Of a stretch of DNA of 64,000 nucleotides, positions 34,365 through 46,528 are shown one piece after another. The position numbers and the translations under genes are program-made. The notes below the pieces were generated by a model. It worked only from the letters and a program-made list of their open reading frames with translations, was not told the DNA's origin and searched no databases. Numbering within the stretch: the first letter of the stretch is position 1; every line of letters starts with the position of its first letter. The stretch is from Paralvinella palmiformis (lineage: Eukaryota > Annelida > Polychaeta > Terebellida > Alvinellidae): assembly GCA_025642065.1 (NCBI GenBank), contig JAODUP010001186.1:30001-94000 (forward strand), written 5' to 3'.

Positions 34365-34760
34365 TGTCACTACTACTAGTAGTAGTAGTAGTAGTTTATT
34401 TACAATTTCCACATACAATAATTAAAATTAAAATTTACAGATACTGTATAGCAATTTGCTAAAGGTACATGTAATATATAATTTGGCAGGAAATTGAAAG
34501 ACCAGTATAGCCTGAGCTGTCTTCCTACTGGCCCCTAAACATATAATAAAATCAGGAAACTCTGGCATATGTTTATGATGCATCATGTTTGGTCTATGTT
34601 TCCCCATGCTAATATCCCGTATGACAGATGAGGGTGAATTAAGGCAAAATAGAGATTCTTTAGTATCTCACAAAGTATAGTATATGATTGACTTGTTTGA
34701 TAGCAAATATAGCTCGAGATATTTTACTGTTCACCTGGGCTAAATGTATACAAGATTTCA
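34365..34760 (-). mobile_element. 3' fragment of a LINE of the same family as 32400-34235
   Basis: The minus strand carries VNSKISRAIFAIKQVNHIL, homologous to KNKIYRALCGIKQVKKFLP in the larger copy. Both share a 3'UTR block (CTTCC(T/C)A(C/T)TGGCCCCTAA at 32511 and 34522) and a (CTA)n/(TAC)n tail (34370-34396). Confidence 0.75.
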
Positions 34761-34769
34761 AACTATGTG

Positions 34770-35584
34770 ACCGGATATAAATGCCAATATTATTATGGAA
34801 ACAAAAATTGTAATACGTTGGCTTGGTGTATAATATTACATTGTGTGTGTGTGTTAGTGTAATTATAAATAAGCATGCTGTATGACGATGTCCATGTTGT
34901 GACAATGATGTATATAAAAACACATAATATTACAGAACTACAACACATATGCAGTATCCTTTATGTATTAATGTAAATTAAAAAACAAATTGGTTAAAAT
35001 GCTTATTCGCTATTGAATTATGGATTTAAAATAGTGCATACATGAATTAAATAGAAAATATTCACAGATGTATTGTTTTTAAATTGTATCACTTTACACT
35101 GTACTAAAAACCAATGGAACTTGTATTTCATTTCATAGTAGAAAACATTCATGACAATATTACAAATACAAGAACATATATTCACATAAAAATAAACCTA
35201 CTTGTTCCCTTGCAGTAAACTTGTTTATTTATAAATCAGATCTGTTTCATGATTGGTGTGTAATAACTTGAATAAGGTGTAATTATTCAGTTTACATTCG
35301 GTCGCTTCATCTCTTGTTCATGTTTGCTTGATCTTCGAATTCCGTTGGGATTCTTTGTTTCTTAGCGAGTGTTGGTCTTATTTTTATAACTTAGATCTTA
35401 AAGAAAACATTTTAAAGAAAACAGCTTTCCATTAAATGTTCCCAATAATGTCGTCTTTGTTCTTTGTTGTATACAATTAACAGGGATAGCAAGAGCTCAG
35501 TAAACATTGCAATTCGCCCTCGATTTCATTCGCCCCGTTTAATTCACCACCAAATAGATAAAATACAATGTATTACCAAATAGT

Positions 35585-35587
<3 letters not shown>
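34770..35587. other. Non-genic stretch
   Basis: No gene or repeat family recognised. Confidence 0.4.

Positions 35588-35655
<68 letters not shown>
35588..35655. repeat. (TA)n microsatellite
   Basis: Uninterrupted TA run. Confidence 0.95.
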
Positions 35656-35657
<2 letters not shown>

Positions 35658-35689
35658 TTTTGTGGGTAGAGCTTTTTATGTTGGACGTC

Positions 35690-36090
35690 TCAGGATGTCA
35701 ATATTATTTTGTGGTTTTGGTGGTTTTGTTGTTCGGGGAGAATCCCCAGGCTGTCGCTTAACCAGCACAGACTCCATGTTGGAGTGGTTGAGAAACCTCC
35801 TCCCCCACCACTCACAGGGGAGCAGTACGGAAAGATGGAGCCGAAATACAATGAGGGTGGTCACTGACAGAGTGTTTTACGTCCTCAGGGATTTTTTAAC
35901 GTCCCCCTTTATTTTAAATAATTCAGTGGAGACGGCAGCGCCATTTAACGTGGTCAGCCATCCACGATGTAGTGAGCCGAGAAATTAATCCCTGGAAAAG
36001 TTTCGACCTCTTACGGGGTTCCAACCTGCGACCGTTGGCACCAAATGCCGAGTGCTTAACCGCTAGGCCACCGGAGCTCACTCTATTGTG
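35690..36090 (-). mobile_element. tRNA-derived SINE, family A, best copy
   Basis: On the minus strand the head reads GGTGGCCTAGCGGTTAAGCA with B-box-like GCAGGTTGGAACCCC (36011-36090), then the family-A body down to about 35690. Confidence 0.8.
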
Positions 36091-36094
36091 TCTT

Positions 36095-36660
36095 GTCTTG
36101 TTGAAGTTTGGGGTAGGAACCCCTGGCGGTCGCCTATTGGGCACAGCCACCTGGTGTTGGCTACTGTTGTTGTGATGAATGGCGTACTATGCAATGTTTG
36201 GCATGGTGGAACCTCAGTTTAGTATAGAAGTCAATTTCGGAGGAGAAAAAACCTTACCAGTTGCCTGGTTGGACTAAAACCTCCTCCTACTATAATGTCG
36301 CGGCCGGGAACCTCCGGCCTCCCGAACAGCACGGATTATGGGTACGGGGGCCCAAGCTCTTATCCACTAGTCCATAGGGGCGGTCTGATCTGTCCTTGGT
36401 ATGTGTAGGGATCTTTCTGGAGAAGTGGAGTTATGATGTCTGGTAGAAATGTTGATTTCCTTATGAGCAACGCCGCTAGGTGGCGGTCTGGAAGTTTGTG
36501 GTCTTCCGGGCGGAGATGACCTTTAAGTGATCTTCGGTGCTTCGGGTAGGCTGGGCAGTTCAGCAGATAATGTACCGGATCGTACACTTGTTGACAGTGC
36601 CGGCATAGTGTTTCGGGTGAGGGGCCACTCTATTGTGGTGTTATCAGAGAGCTTAAATAT
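36095..36660 (-). mobile_element. 3' end of an RNase H-type LINE (CCHC-bearing C-terminus)
   Basis: The minus-strand frame at 36360-36630 gives LCRHCQQVYDPVHYLLNCPA, a C-x2-C-x(7)-H-x(4)-C zinc knuckle, and HKLPDRHLAALL. This is the C-terminal pattern of I/R1/Nimb-like LINEs, in which the RNase H product ends in TxEHxLLxCP. The open frame stops near 36360 and a GC-richer 3'UTR follows. It is 5'-truncated. Confidence 0.6.
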
Positions 36661-36764
36661 AGAGAGGCGTTACTCTTGCCACGCCATGTTGAATTTTGAA
36701 CCAGTGGCGCCCCCAGCGACCGGAGGTATTTCTCAGATAAACAAAGCTCTCTGCTTGTCCACAT

Positions 36765-36800
36765 GTGATCGTGTACATGTGTACATGATCACATACTCTT
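36765..36800. repeat. Small inverted repeat
   Basis: CACATGTGATCGTGTACATG and its near complement GTGTACATGATCACAT form a short hairpin. Confidence 0.7.
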
Positions 36801-37072
36801 TTATTAATTAACACTTTAATTGTGCATACATGATATCGAAGGAAACGAAGCTCTGAAACTGTAAATAAATAATTCAGTGATTTCACAGCCCAGTCAATTA
36901 ATTTATAGCCTACAATTTGCGATCACATGATAGCTGGTTTACGTTATTTCACAGCTTTGTGTGTGGAAGGCGTAATTTTTTAATGAAAACAATTAGGTAT
37001 ATATGAGGTAAATGCATACAAACATACTTTCATCATGTCAGTTTATCATAGTCCATAAATTTTTATTTATTT

Positions 37073-37074
<2 letters not shown>

Positions 37075-37145
<71 letters not shown>

Positions 37146-37183
37146 GATATATACAACAATTATAACGCACCCATAACACAATT

Positions 37184-37239
<56 letters not shown>
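37075..37239. repeat. Two (TA)n microsatellites
   Basis: TA runs at 37075-37143 and 37187-37239, separated by 43 bp. Confidence 0.95.
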
Positions 37240-37245
<6 letters not shown>

Positions 37246-37546
37246 CGTAATATATATTAACTAAAAAAATTATAAGTTCATTTAAAGTCTACACCTCAAT
37301 AATATAGACCATAGAATATAGACCTGCCCAGCTGAGAACAAAGAATATATATGGAATATTAACAATGTTTATTTTTGCGTTAACATGTTAGAAATAGAGA
37401 AATTAGTACTTTCATACAATAAGCGGCATCAAATATCTTGTGCCACGGGTTCATCTATAGTTACAATCAGTCATTTGTTATCAAATGGACAGAATAACCC
37501 AAATTGCTTCCAGCTCTAAACAGCCACTACTACAAAAATATGACAT

Positions 37547-37702
37547 TTAGTCCAGATCAGTGAACTGTTTAAAGTTAGACAGGATATACCCAGAGATGTA
37601 ATAGACACATGCACTGACTACTGTAACAGATAACACCAGTAAATCTGTAATCAAGAGATTTGCCTGTTTACATGGTATCTCATCATCATAGAACTTCAAG
37701 GA
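37547..37702 (-). CDS. Candidate terminal exon of an unrecognised membrane protein
   Basis: The minus-strand acceptor ATTGTTCTGTTTCAG is followed by 51 codons and TAA-type termination (stop at 37547). The peptide starts SLKFYDDEIPCKQANLLITD and contains one strong hydrophobic helix (LLVLSVTVVSACVYYISGYI) before a short polar end. I do not recognise the family. No partner exon was found nearby, so it could be a lone exon or chance. The same frame is open without splicing up to about 37756. Confidence 0.3.
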   Translation of the reverse strand, partial: SLKFYDDEIPCKQANLLITDLLVLSVTVVSACVYYISGYILSNFKQFTDLD

Positions 37703-38020
37703 CTGAAACAGAACAATACCTTGTAAAATAATGACTTGAACCAAGTGCATACACAATGTGTAAGCACATGTTTTCCTTTTTTTTCAAGTTGGTTAAAGAA
37801 TTTTATTTGATATGCATTTAAGTTATGAAGAGAAGTATACACACGAATTAAAGCACACGAGCTGAACATTCAGGTACTAATTCAGGTGCTGGTAATCCTT
37901 TTGTTGTATTAAGATATGAAATGGACTTACAAAATTTCATGGGTTTGATACCTTGTTTCTGATTTAATTTAATTTTATAATACCAATTTCACCATTAATA
38001 TTTATAAATATTTATTACCA

Positions 38021-38868
38021 TCACAGCTGGCCCTGTTTCCTATAAAGGTCTCCTATCTGTTTATACCTTCCTCTGATTTCAGTGGATGCATGCGGTAGAT
38101 TTGGTACATCAAAAATTGTTGGAACAGCATTCTAGATAAGTTGTCTGGTTCATGAATTCCGTTTCAGTGAAGTGCATGGCATACATTCTACAATTAGTAT
38201 TCAAGTAATTTAAATCTTTCCTCATCATATACCTGAACGACAACAATTAATAACTCATCTTTTACTTCTGTCAGTAGAAAAAATAACAAAATGAATGTTT
38301 CTACCACTAGTTGAGGTATTTAATAATTAATTTCATAACATTTAAATTATAAATAGAAGTCCATATATATATATATCAATAAGTACCAATTGCTTACGCT
38401 TAAAAATAAATATGGATGCAGGTGATCATGTAAATACTCAGCTACTTATAATTATTGTAATTAGGGAAAAATTATCTGATTATAGTAATGCAATTTTAGA
38501 AGTCCAGTTATATTATTAACAATAATAAAGTAAAATATACCTCCCACCCATAACATCTTCAATTGCTCCAGTACATGTAACTGTAAGCTTATGTGTATAT
38601 CTTACATACCCATTTTGTGATTAATAGGTTGATAATGTTCAATAAAAGTTAATCAGATTTTGTCTGCTTGGGCCATGTCAAGTAGGGGCGTGTCTACTTC
38701 AAATTGTTATGCTTATTTTTTAAATATCCTTTATTTAAAAAAAGCCAGAACATATCAAATTTTTACACAAAATTTCATTTCCTTTCGGGGATTTCTTTAT
38801 TTGTGCATACTTTTTCTGTTACTGCAGCCAGAAGCGGCGCAGAATGAACCAGTGCCAGTAGGCGCCAT
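38021..38868 (-). pseudogene. THAP-domain locus, apparently broken
   Basis: Exon 1 (38811-38868) starts at ATG 38868 and encodes MAPTGTGSFCAASGCSNRK, the THAP N-terminus, with donor GTATGC (phase 1). About 0.6 kb downstream, 38080-38235 encodes NTNCRMYAMHFTETEFMNQ, the C-x2-H-F region, except that the zinc Cys position reads Tyr. After a one-base frame change it gives NAVPTIFDVPNLPHAST, an exact AVPTIF motif, and the frame ends at TGA 38021. The middle of the domain (S-F-H-x-F-P) was not found. A frameshift plus a lost zinc ligand points to a pseudogene, unless an intron or sequencing error explains them. Confidence 0.5.
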
Positions 38869-38929
38869 GTTAACAAAGGGAGCTGTCCGTCGCAATCTAC
38901 CTCCGGTCGCTAGGGCTCTGGCGCTCCAT

Positions 38930-38950
38930 AAATTCAAAATGGCGTCCCAT
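38930..38950. promoter_or_regulatory. YY1-like motif upstream of the THAP locus
   Basis: CAAAATGGCGTCCC matches the YY1 consensus CAARATGGCGGC in its core. The surrounding 38840-38960 stretch is GC-richer than its neighbours and lies just upstream of the minus-strand THAP exon, consistent with a promoter. Confidence 0.3.
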
Positions 38951-39049
38951 GTTAAAACGCGAAGTAACACACGTCTTATTATAAATAGTCTTTGGTGTTA
39001 TGTTGGGTGTGATATTGGACCATGATTGGCTGGGCAGCAAGGGTTTTGT

Positions 39050-39690
39050 CACTTCTGTGACGGACAAATAATAACAGTAATAATTAAGCGAGTCTGAAAA
39101 GGTGAGTTTTCAAATGGTAATGGAGAGAAACTATTTTATTAATGGCGCGAATAGCACTAAACGGCGAATAGTCTTTTTCTACCAATGGCGAATGCACCCG
39201 AGGGCGAATAGTCCATAACCCGCTATGCTGAGTCGGTCTGATAACTTTTACGGGTAACGAGCTTATAACATTTTGCACAGCGGCGCACTTCTGGTTTGGT
39301 ATACACCAAATGTTACAGGTCGGTAATGGGACATTGCCGTTGAGCCCCAGATCAGTGTATCTACATTGATACCGGGCAGGTACACAGGATATTTGGGTAC
39401 GGGCCTTTGAGCCGAAAGAAAACTAGACCGAATACTCAGTGGTGTGTGATTGGGCTACCATGACCATGATGCATACACAAAAACATAACTTAACACACAT
39501 CATCTCTCATGTCGGTGATTTGGTGGGCGGTGGGTGAGGAGCGTGCTCCCATTTCTCCTCTCACAAAGTGATAATTGTGGTTGATCCGTTGACTTCTGGA
39601 AATTGAAAGTTCTTACACTTGTGTATTACTATCACTGCAACACAGTTTGAAATTTGCGTGAGTATTAAGCGTTATCTAGATCGCTTTTGG
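39050..39690. other. Probable old repeat, no gene
   Basis: The minus strand at about 39084-39130 reads LHYHLKTHLFRLA, like the FKxxLKTHLF end of L2-type LINEs. The rest (39130-39690) has no recognised feature. Confidence 0.3.
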
Positions 39691-39699
39691 TGAGATTAT

Positions 39700-42600
39700 C
39701 AAGATAATCTAGTTGAATAGGTTACATATCTGCACTGAAGCAAGATATTAACCTACAGTAGAGCTACACTTCTGGCACTTAGACAGCGCAAACAGAGATC
39801 AGTGAACCGTGTCGATCTGTGTTCCGCACCAGAAGAGGAACCAGAGCTGGGAGAAAGATAATTAGGGCAATACCATGTGCTATGAGAAGAAAGTACAACA
39901 ACAAAGAGGCCGATGGTGACAAACGTCATCACAGAAGACCACAGTTTCTCATCCCGCTGGCTAATTGCAATTTTTCCGACAGCTACCAGGAACAAGACCA
40001 ATATGACGGTGTCTACTCTAGCTACAATTGTGACACGGCCGTTTGAACAGCCAAAACGCACTAGGAATAGTGTTGTATGCTACGAAAACCGGCAGACAAT
40101 TAAACCAGTGAAAGATTGCTTGAAGACGGCTAAACTTTTGACGCTTTTCTCTCTAAACTGCCGATCAGTGAAGAATAAAGCCTTGTCAATTGCTGACTTA
40201 GTGACGTCTATCGATATACTTGACATCGATATACTAGTTTTGACAGAAACTTGGCTTGGTACTTCCATCGATGCCCAGGTATTGTCTGAGTTGGTACCTC
40301 CTGGTTATGATATTCTGCACGTGGCAACACCAGATACACGCGGCCGCGATGTGGCGGTTTTGTTTCCGGAGGGATTAGTCTTGAATAAAATCCAATCCAC
40401 TAAGGACGGTATATTTACGCAATTTGAACACATGAAATTGTCCCTGAAAGCTGGAAAGACCCAGATGATATTGTGTATTATCTATCGTCCACCTCTTTCT
40501 GGACAGAATTGCGTCAAAGCTACGTAGACGAGTGGTCAAATTATCTTGACCGCCTAAAAACCATACCTCAGGAGGTCATTATTACTTGAGATTTAAATTT
40601 CCATTTTGATGATCCTACAGACATCAATGTTCGTCGATTCACGGGGCAACTTGATGCTTATGGTCTTGTACAACCTGTTACTGGAGCGACTCATAACCGT
40701 GGCCACACCATAGATGTGATCATTACAAGAGAAAGCAGCTCCATCATCAAGGGAAGTCCGTCTATTGTCGATCCATGTTTGTATGATAGTAGAGATAAAG
40801 ACTCAGAGGACCATTTTGCCATTCAGGTTACACTGGATTGTGCGAAGCCACAGCATAATAAAAAAGAGATCACTTTCCGCAGGCATTGTGCTATTTTTGT
40901 GCCAGATTTCATCGAAGACATCAAATCATCTGCCACCTTATTATGTACAAGTGGTGCTGTAGATGACATTGTGGAAGCATATAATTCGGGTGTTAAGCTT
41001 TTGATCAATAAAAATGCCCCTCTGCAGAGGAAAACTATAACCCTGAGGCCAAATGCTCCCTGGTATATTGAAGAACTTCGAGAAGGAAAACACAATCGTC
41101 GGAAAGCTGAACGACTGTGGCTGAAAACAAAGTTGGAGATCCATCATCATCTATTTAAAGAAAGATGTCATGAAGTAGGAAAGCTTCACATGAGATCCAA
41201 GAGGACCTATTATTCAGACAAGATAGCGGAATGTGGGAACAGTCAAAAATGTCTGTTCAGAATCACTAAGAAGTTGATGGGATATAAAGGAGAAATCATT
41301 CTGCCAAGCTGTTCATCTGATGAGCACTTGGCCAACAAAGTTAGTGATTTCTTTATAAGGACAATTACAACCATTAGAGACGACATTGATAATCACAAAT
41401 CTCCAATAAGCGACGCTGTCGTGATGAGCGCTGATATCAAATTTGAAGGACAGCCTCTGACAAAACTTGTGCCTGCCACTCAGGACGAGGTGCATGATAT
41501 TATCATTAAGTCTCCCTCAATATCTTGTGAACTAGACCCTTTGCCTACATACCTGTTGAAAGAAGTGCTGAAATACCTACTGCCTTTGATTACGGCTATC
41601 ATAAACAAATCACTGGTGGAGTCCAAGGTGCCGGTTTCTTTCAAAAAGGCCAATATTAGACCACTGCTGAAGAAGCCAAATCTGGATAAAGAGGAATTGA
41701 AAAATTACGGCCCAGTGTCTAATTTGCCTTTCTTGTCGAAGATCCTGGAGAAGCTGGTTGCTAAGCGGTTGGAGACCCAGTTGAATAGTCACAGACTGCA
41801 CGATAATCTTCAGTCAGCTTACAGTAGCGGTCACTCTACAGAGACCGTGCTCCTGAAGGTCCATCATGACATTGCTGAAGCTTTAGATAGGAAGTGTTTG
41901 GCGGCATTAGTTCTGCTTGACTTATCTGCTGCATTCGATGTCATAGATCACAAGATCCTTCAAACGCGCCTTAAGCATTCGTTTGGAATAACCGGAAGTG
42001 CCCTCTCCTGGATCAAATCTTATCTGAGTGACAGATCTCAGTGTGTTGCCATAGGAATGACGACATCAGAAGGTAAGTGCCTGAATTTTGGGGTGCCACA
42101 AGGATCGGTACTTGGACCACGTAAGTACTGTTTGTATTCAAAACCAATTGGTGGATATGTACCACATAATTTCCCTTACCACTGTTATGCAGATGATACC
42201 CGGTTTATATGGCGATCATGTCCAAAACAACTTGGTCGGACGTTGCAAATAAATTGGAAGCCTGTTCGGCTTATATCAGTACTTGGATGAGTGCAAACAT
42301 GCTTAAGTTAAACCCACTTTAACCCAAAACATCAGGTTAGGATGAATGAGGAATTACGGCTTCAGGTAGGTAATAATACTGTTTCTGTAGCATCGTAAGT
42401 GAAGAACTTAGGAGCATATTTTGATACATCCTTGACCATGGAGAGGCAAGTTAATACAATATCCAAAGCCTGTTATTACCAAATTCGTAATATTGGTCAT
42501 ATCAGACGGGACATCACATTGGATGCTTGCAAAACACTGGCACACGCCCTGATAACTTCTCGGCTAGATTATGGCAACGCTCTCCTGTATGGTCTTCCAA

Positions 42601-43130
42601 GCACACTGATGACACGGCTACAGAAAGTACAGAATTTTTCTGCCAGGTTGGTCACTCGCACTCATAAAAGAGAAAATATAACACCAATCTTGAACTCCCT
42701 GCACTGGCTTCCGGATATATATAGGTCGCAGTATAAGATTTTGATGTGCACTTTTAATGCACTTCAAAGGAGTGCCCCTAAGTACTTAGAGGAACTTGTC
42801 GTACCGTATCAGCCGACAAGGTCTCTATCGTCTGAGTCTGGAGCATTCTTGCCGTCCAAAAACACGTGTGTGACATGGTAATAGATGTTTCAGAAAGGCT
42901 CTGCAATTTTGGGGAATAATCTTCCAGTAATCCCCGAAATCAAGACCCTTGATACCTTCAAAAAGAAAAAACTAATCTTTTTGTTTCAACTTTTCCTAGC
43001 TGAATATATTATGTATTTGGCGGGAAAGAATTATGTATTTTTAAAGTGTTCTTTTACTTAGTTAATTTTTTAAAGGCCAAGCCTAATAAGGTTTATTGGG
43101 ACGTATAAAATATTTATTTATTTTAAGTAT
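39700..43130 (+). mobile_element. Near-full-length, inactivated L2/CR1-type LINE
   Basis: The APE-type endonuclease begins near 40137 (LLTLFSLNCRSVKNKA, LVLTETWLG) and continues after a frameshift at about 40510. At 40588 a TGA interrupts the expected GDLNFHFDD block. The frame 40716-42290 carries the linker and [75 protein letters not shown] frameshift then leads to the thumb at 42399-42881 (VKNLGAYFD-like start, LITSRLDYGNALLYGLP, LNSLHWLPD) and a stop before the usual FKKKLKTxLF end. At least three lesions make it inactive. The 5'UTR and ORF1 were not recognised. Confidence 0.9.
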
Positions 43131-43540
43131 TCGTTTAAAGGTTTTCCAACCCTAAAAAATAATAAAATAATAATGCACGTATAATAAAACAGTAAGACTA
43201 AATATTTTGGGATCATACCACGCTGAATCACCCATCCACCCATCCACATGCCTTAGCCAGTCCCGCCCATCGGATTAGCAGAGCTAGAAATACTAATTTA
43301 ATCAGTCCCTGCACTCCCGAATGGAGGCCCTTTGGAATCTTGAAGAGAAACCAGATACAGGTATCAGCGTCTGGTGAGTAGTATTAGTCTAGAATTCTGT
43401 AGATAAATGATTAATTTTGGCCCCCCCTTTTTGTGTGCAGTTATTTTTATTATATTCATGCACAGTTCTAGATGCAGTAAGGGTTTTTATGGGGAGGGGA
43501 TAACTTGTGTAGGGTATTTAGGTCTTTTTTCTACCTGCAC

Positions 43541-43544
<4 letters not shown>

Positions 43545-43590
<46 letters not shown>
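43545..43590. repeat. (TA)n microsatellite within a LINE remnant
   Basis: Uninterrupted TA run. Confidence 0.95.
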
Positions 43591-43594
<4 letters not shown>

Positions 43595-43599
43595 ATATA

Positions 43600-45060
43600 A
43601 CAATTTTAAAAAAATAATAATTTCTTTTGCAACCGTTTCTTGAAGTGGATATAATAGCCCCTCCCACCACAGCGTTACTCCGTATGTCAGATACGGATAC
43701 ACCAGAGAATAATATAAAATTTTAAGATGTTTTATTCAGCACGTGTTTCACTTTATTTAGAGCAAACAAATTATCGAAATACCTTTTTTGACTTTGATGT
43801 TCTCATTTCATTTTAGATTTTCATCAATGAACACCCCTAGAAATTTAACGCAATTTGTCTTAGTTGTATTGGTTAGCTTTACTTCTATAGTGATCTGTTG
43901 AGAATTTATGTTTGAAAATATCATATCATTTGATGTAGTGAGAGCTTATTTGCTCAGAACCAATCAGTGAGATTATCAAGTTCCCTGTTCATAGTTTTAT
44001 ATAGATGTGGAATAGTTGGAGATGAATAATTTAGAATGGTATCATTTGCAAATAAAATTGATTTTACACCATTTAGAGTGTCAGATAGATCATTGGTGTA
44101 CATGATAAATAAAAGAGGCCCCAATATAGGCCCCTTGTGGAACGCCATATTCAGTTGTATTTATTTTAGAAGTTATGCCTTCATAGTGTATAAATTGCTT
44201 CCTGTTTGTCAAATAACTTCTGAACCAATCCAAGACTTTCCTTCTAAATCCATAAAATTTCAATTTTTATTAGTATATTATTATCAATGGCATCAAAAGC
44301 ATTGGACCGGTCCAGAAAAACTCCCATTACTGACTCTTTTTCATCAAGACAAGTTACTGTATTTGTAACAAATTTGGTAATTGGATAAATTCTACTGTGT
44401 TTATTTCTAAATCCATATTGTTTTTTTTATAAAGTATTTAATTATTTTCGAGATAGAAAGATGTGCGTTTATGTATTATTGTTTTAGGATTTTTTACAAA
44501 GATGGAAGAAGTGATATATCGGGCTATGATTTGAAAAATCGTTCTCAGTCTTTGCTTTGTGTATCGGTATAAGTTTTGCAATTTTTAGTGCATTTGGGAA
44601 TATTCCTGTCTCCAGTGATTTATTGATTATTTTGCTTATTGGATTGGCTATGGATCGAATAATTAACTTTAAGAATTGTATGCTAAGATTATCTTGCCCA
44701 GAGCTGTTTTGGGGGTTTAGCGTTTTGAGAATATCTATTATTTCATTTGGATCTGTCGGTGTTAGGGTTTCTTGTTTTCTGAAGGCTAAAATAGTTGTGC
44801 GCACTTTTGACAGATGGAGGTATCTATTATTAGCATATTTCACACCAATGTTGATAAAGAAATCACAACAGTTATCTTTTATTATACTAGGATCAGAGAT
44901 ATTTGTGTTATCTATTTGAAGGTTTTGAGGTGTCGCAGTTTTATCATTTAATTTGCCTATTGTTGAATTTATTATCTTTCACGTTTTCCTTATGTCGTGT
45001 TTTATGTGATTAAATATTTGTGCATAATAGGTCTGTTTAGCTAACGCAAATATGTATGTC
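43600..45060 (-). mobile_element. Inactivated LINE fragment (RT domain)
   Basis: Minus-strand blocks in order: ISDPSIIKDNCCDFFINIG, DPNEIIDILKTLNPQNSSGQ, ISKIINKSLETGIFPNALKI, KLIPIHKAKTENDF, GPILGPLLFIMYTNDLSDTL, ILFANDTIL, CVKFLGVFIDENL and YPYLTYGVTLW. The catalytic FADD is mutated to FAND. It is related to the copy at 32.4-34.2 kb. Confidence 0.85.
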
Positions 45061-45409
45061 AACGCTTATTTCGCAGACACGTACCATAAAATACAAATAC
45101 TAATACTACAATTAAGTATTTACGTGTAGTCGTCGACTTCAGCAACTTTACGACTTTACGACCGGCAGTACGATTTAGTTAGTCATCGACTTACGATCTA
45201 TGCGACTTATAACTGTTAGTATTCGAAATGAAGTATTTACAAACTTTTGCTAAAACAATTTGGGAAAAGAACTTATTCTAGAGTGCCATCTCGTGTGCGC
45301 TCTTGTAAGTGTATCGATGCGTGGGACATTCGATAATCGGCTTATCCTAGCTCAATTGGGAAGTAACTAGTTTAAAGCTGTATAGTGCTGTACGGTATCC
45401 GGACGAAAT

Positions 45410-45525
45410 CCCACAGGACATAATCCCACAGTACAAAATCTACCCGAACATAATCCCATAGTACGAAATACCACAGGACATAATCCCACAAAGTGAAAAG
45501 AGGAACCAGATCCCACACCCAGTAT
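45410..45525. repeat. Solo copy of the CCACAGGACATAATCCCACA terminal repeat
   Basis: Three degenerate units of (C/G)GACATAATCCCACAGTACAAAATA type, homologous to the left end of the element at 46529-47369 and in the same orientation. Confidence 0.8.
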
Positions 45526-45958
45526 TCACACTAAGGCTTACTGCTGCTACAGTACTGTTTCGTTATTTAAAGACAATTTTAGTTATATTAGCTAGGGAAT
45601 TGCGGTAAAAAATGTTGAAAATATATTAATTTTTTATAAATATTTTATCCGTTCGTTTCTGTTTATACACCGGGTATTTTGTTTGTTTTGTACAACATAA
45701 CGTGTATATTATGCAGTGTTTAACACACAACTAAGAAACAAAACATTGTATAGAGAGATAATACAAATACGACAGTATAAGATGATATGTAGTCATATAA
45801 AATAAATGGTGACCGACTTACGTCCAGTCAGACTTTCGGTGCCAACCCAATCTCGGTTGTAACTAAGCGACTATCTGCATTGTAAACGACTTCAGTTGAC
45901 GTTGATAGTATGACATTCAAACAGTCGACTGATTAATAACAGGCGTATTTACATAGGA

Positions 45959-46171
45959 TGGGGGGGGGGGCGCCTCCGTGGTCTAGCGGTAGCGTGCTGG
46001 ACCACAGATCACTACCACTCGTGTTCGAATCCTGGCGTGGGCATATCTGAAGGTTGTTTCGTCTTTCACTTCGCCTCATTACCTTCGGAAGTCGCTCGGC
46101 CCATTTAGCCTACCTTGTGCACAAAAGTGGCCGTAAAACATCAATCATCATCATCATCATCATCATCATCA
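45959..46171 (+). mobile_element. SINE family B copy with TSD
   Basis: Flanked by TTACATAGGA at 45949-45958 and 46172-46181. A run of G precedes the GGGCGCCTCC start. The tail is (CAT)n of about ten units. Confidence 0.92.
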
Positions 46172-46334
46172 TTACATAGGAAGGGATAGCCCATCTGTCA
46201 AATCCAAATCTACTTCAAATATGTTATACCAACAAAACTTATCAGAAATACTCACATAATCAGACCAGTTCATCTGGTTTGAAGACGTACTCTATTGGCT
46301 AAGACCCACCAGAAAGCCTCCCACCAGTCGTGGT

Positions 46335-46528
46335 GCAATAGCGAGCTCCGATAGCCTACGGTCACAGGGTCACAGGTTCGATCCTAACAAGAATTCGAAA
46401 CTTAATTTCTCGGCTCACAACATCGTGGGTGGCTGACCACGTTAAATGGCGCCGCCGTCTCCACTGAATTAATAAAAATAAAGCGGGACGTTAAAAACTC
46501 CCCGAGGACGTAAAACACTCTGGCAATG
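46335..46528 (+). mobile_element. SINE family A fragment
   Basis: B-box-like GGTTCGATCC, CGGCTCACAACATCGTGGGT and CCGTCTCCACTGAATTA blocks. It breaks off at ACTCTGGCAATG, where the next element starts. Confidence 0.8.

Noticed and set aside
45130..45920. GTCGACTTACG-type blocks at 45130-45210 and 45805-45900 resembling inverted ends
   Set aside because: The match is short and interrupted. I could not align paired termini with confidence.
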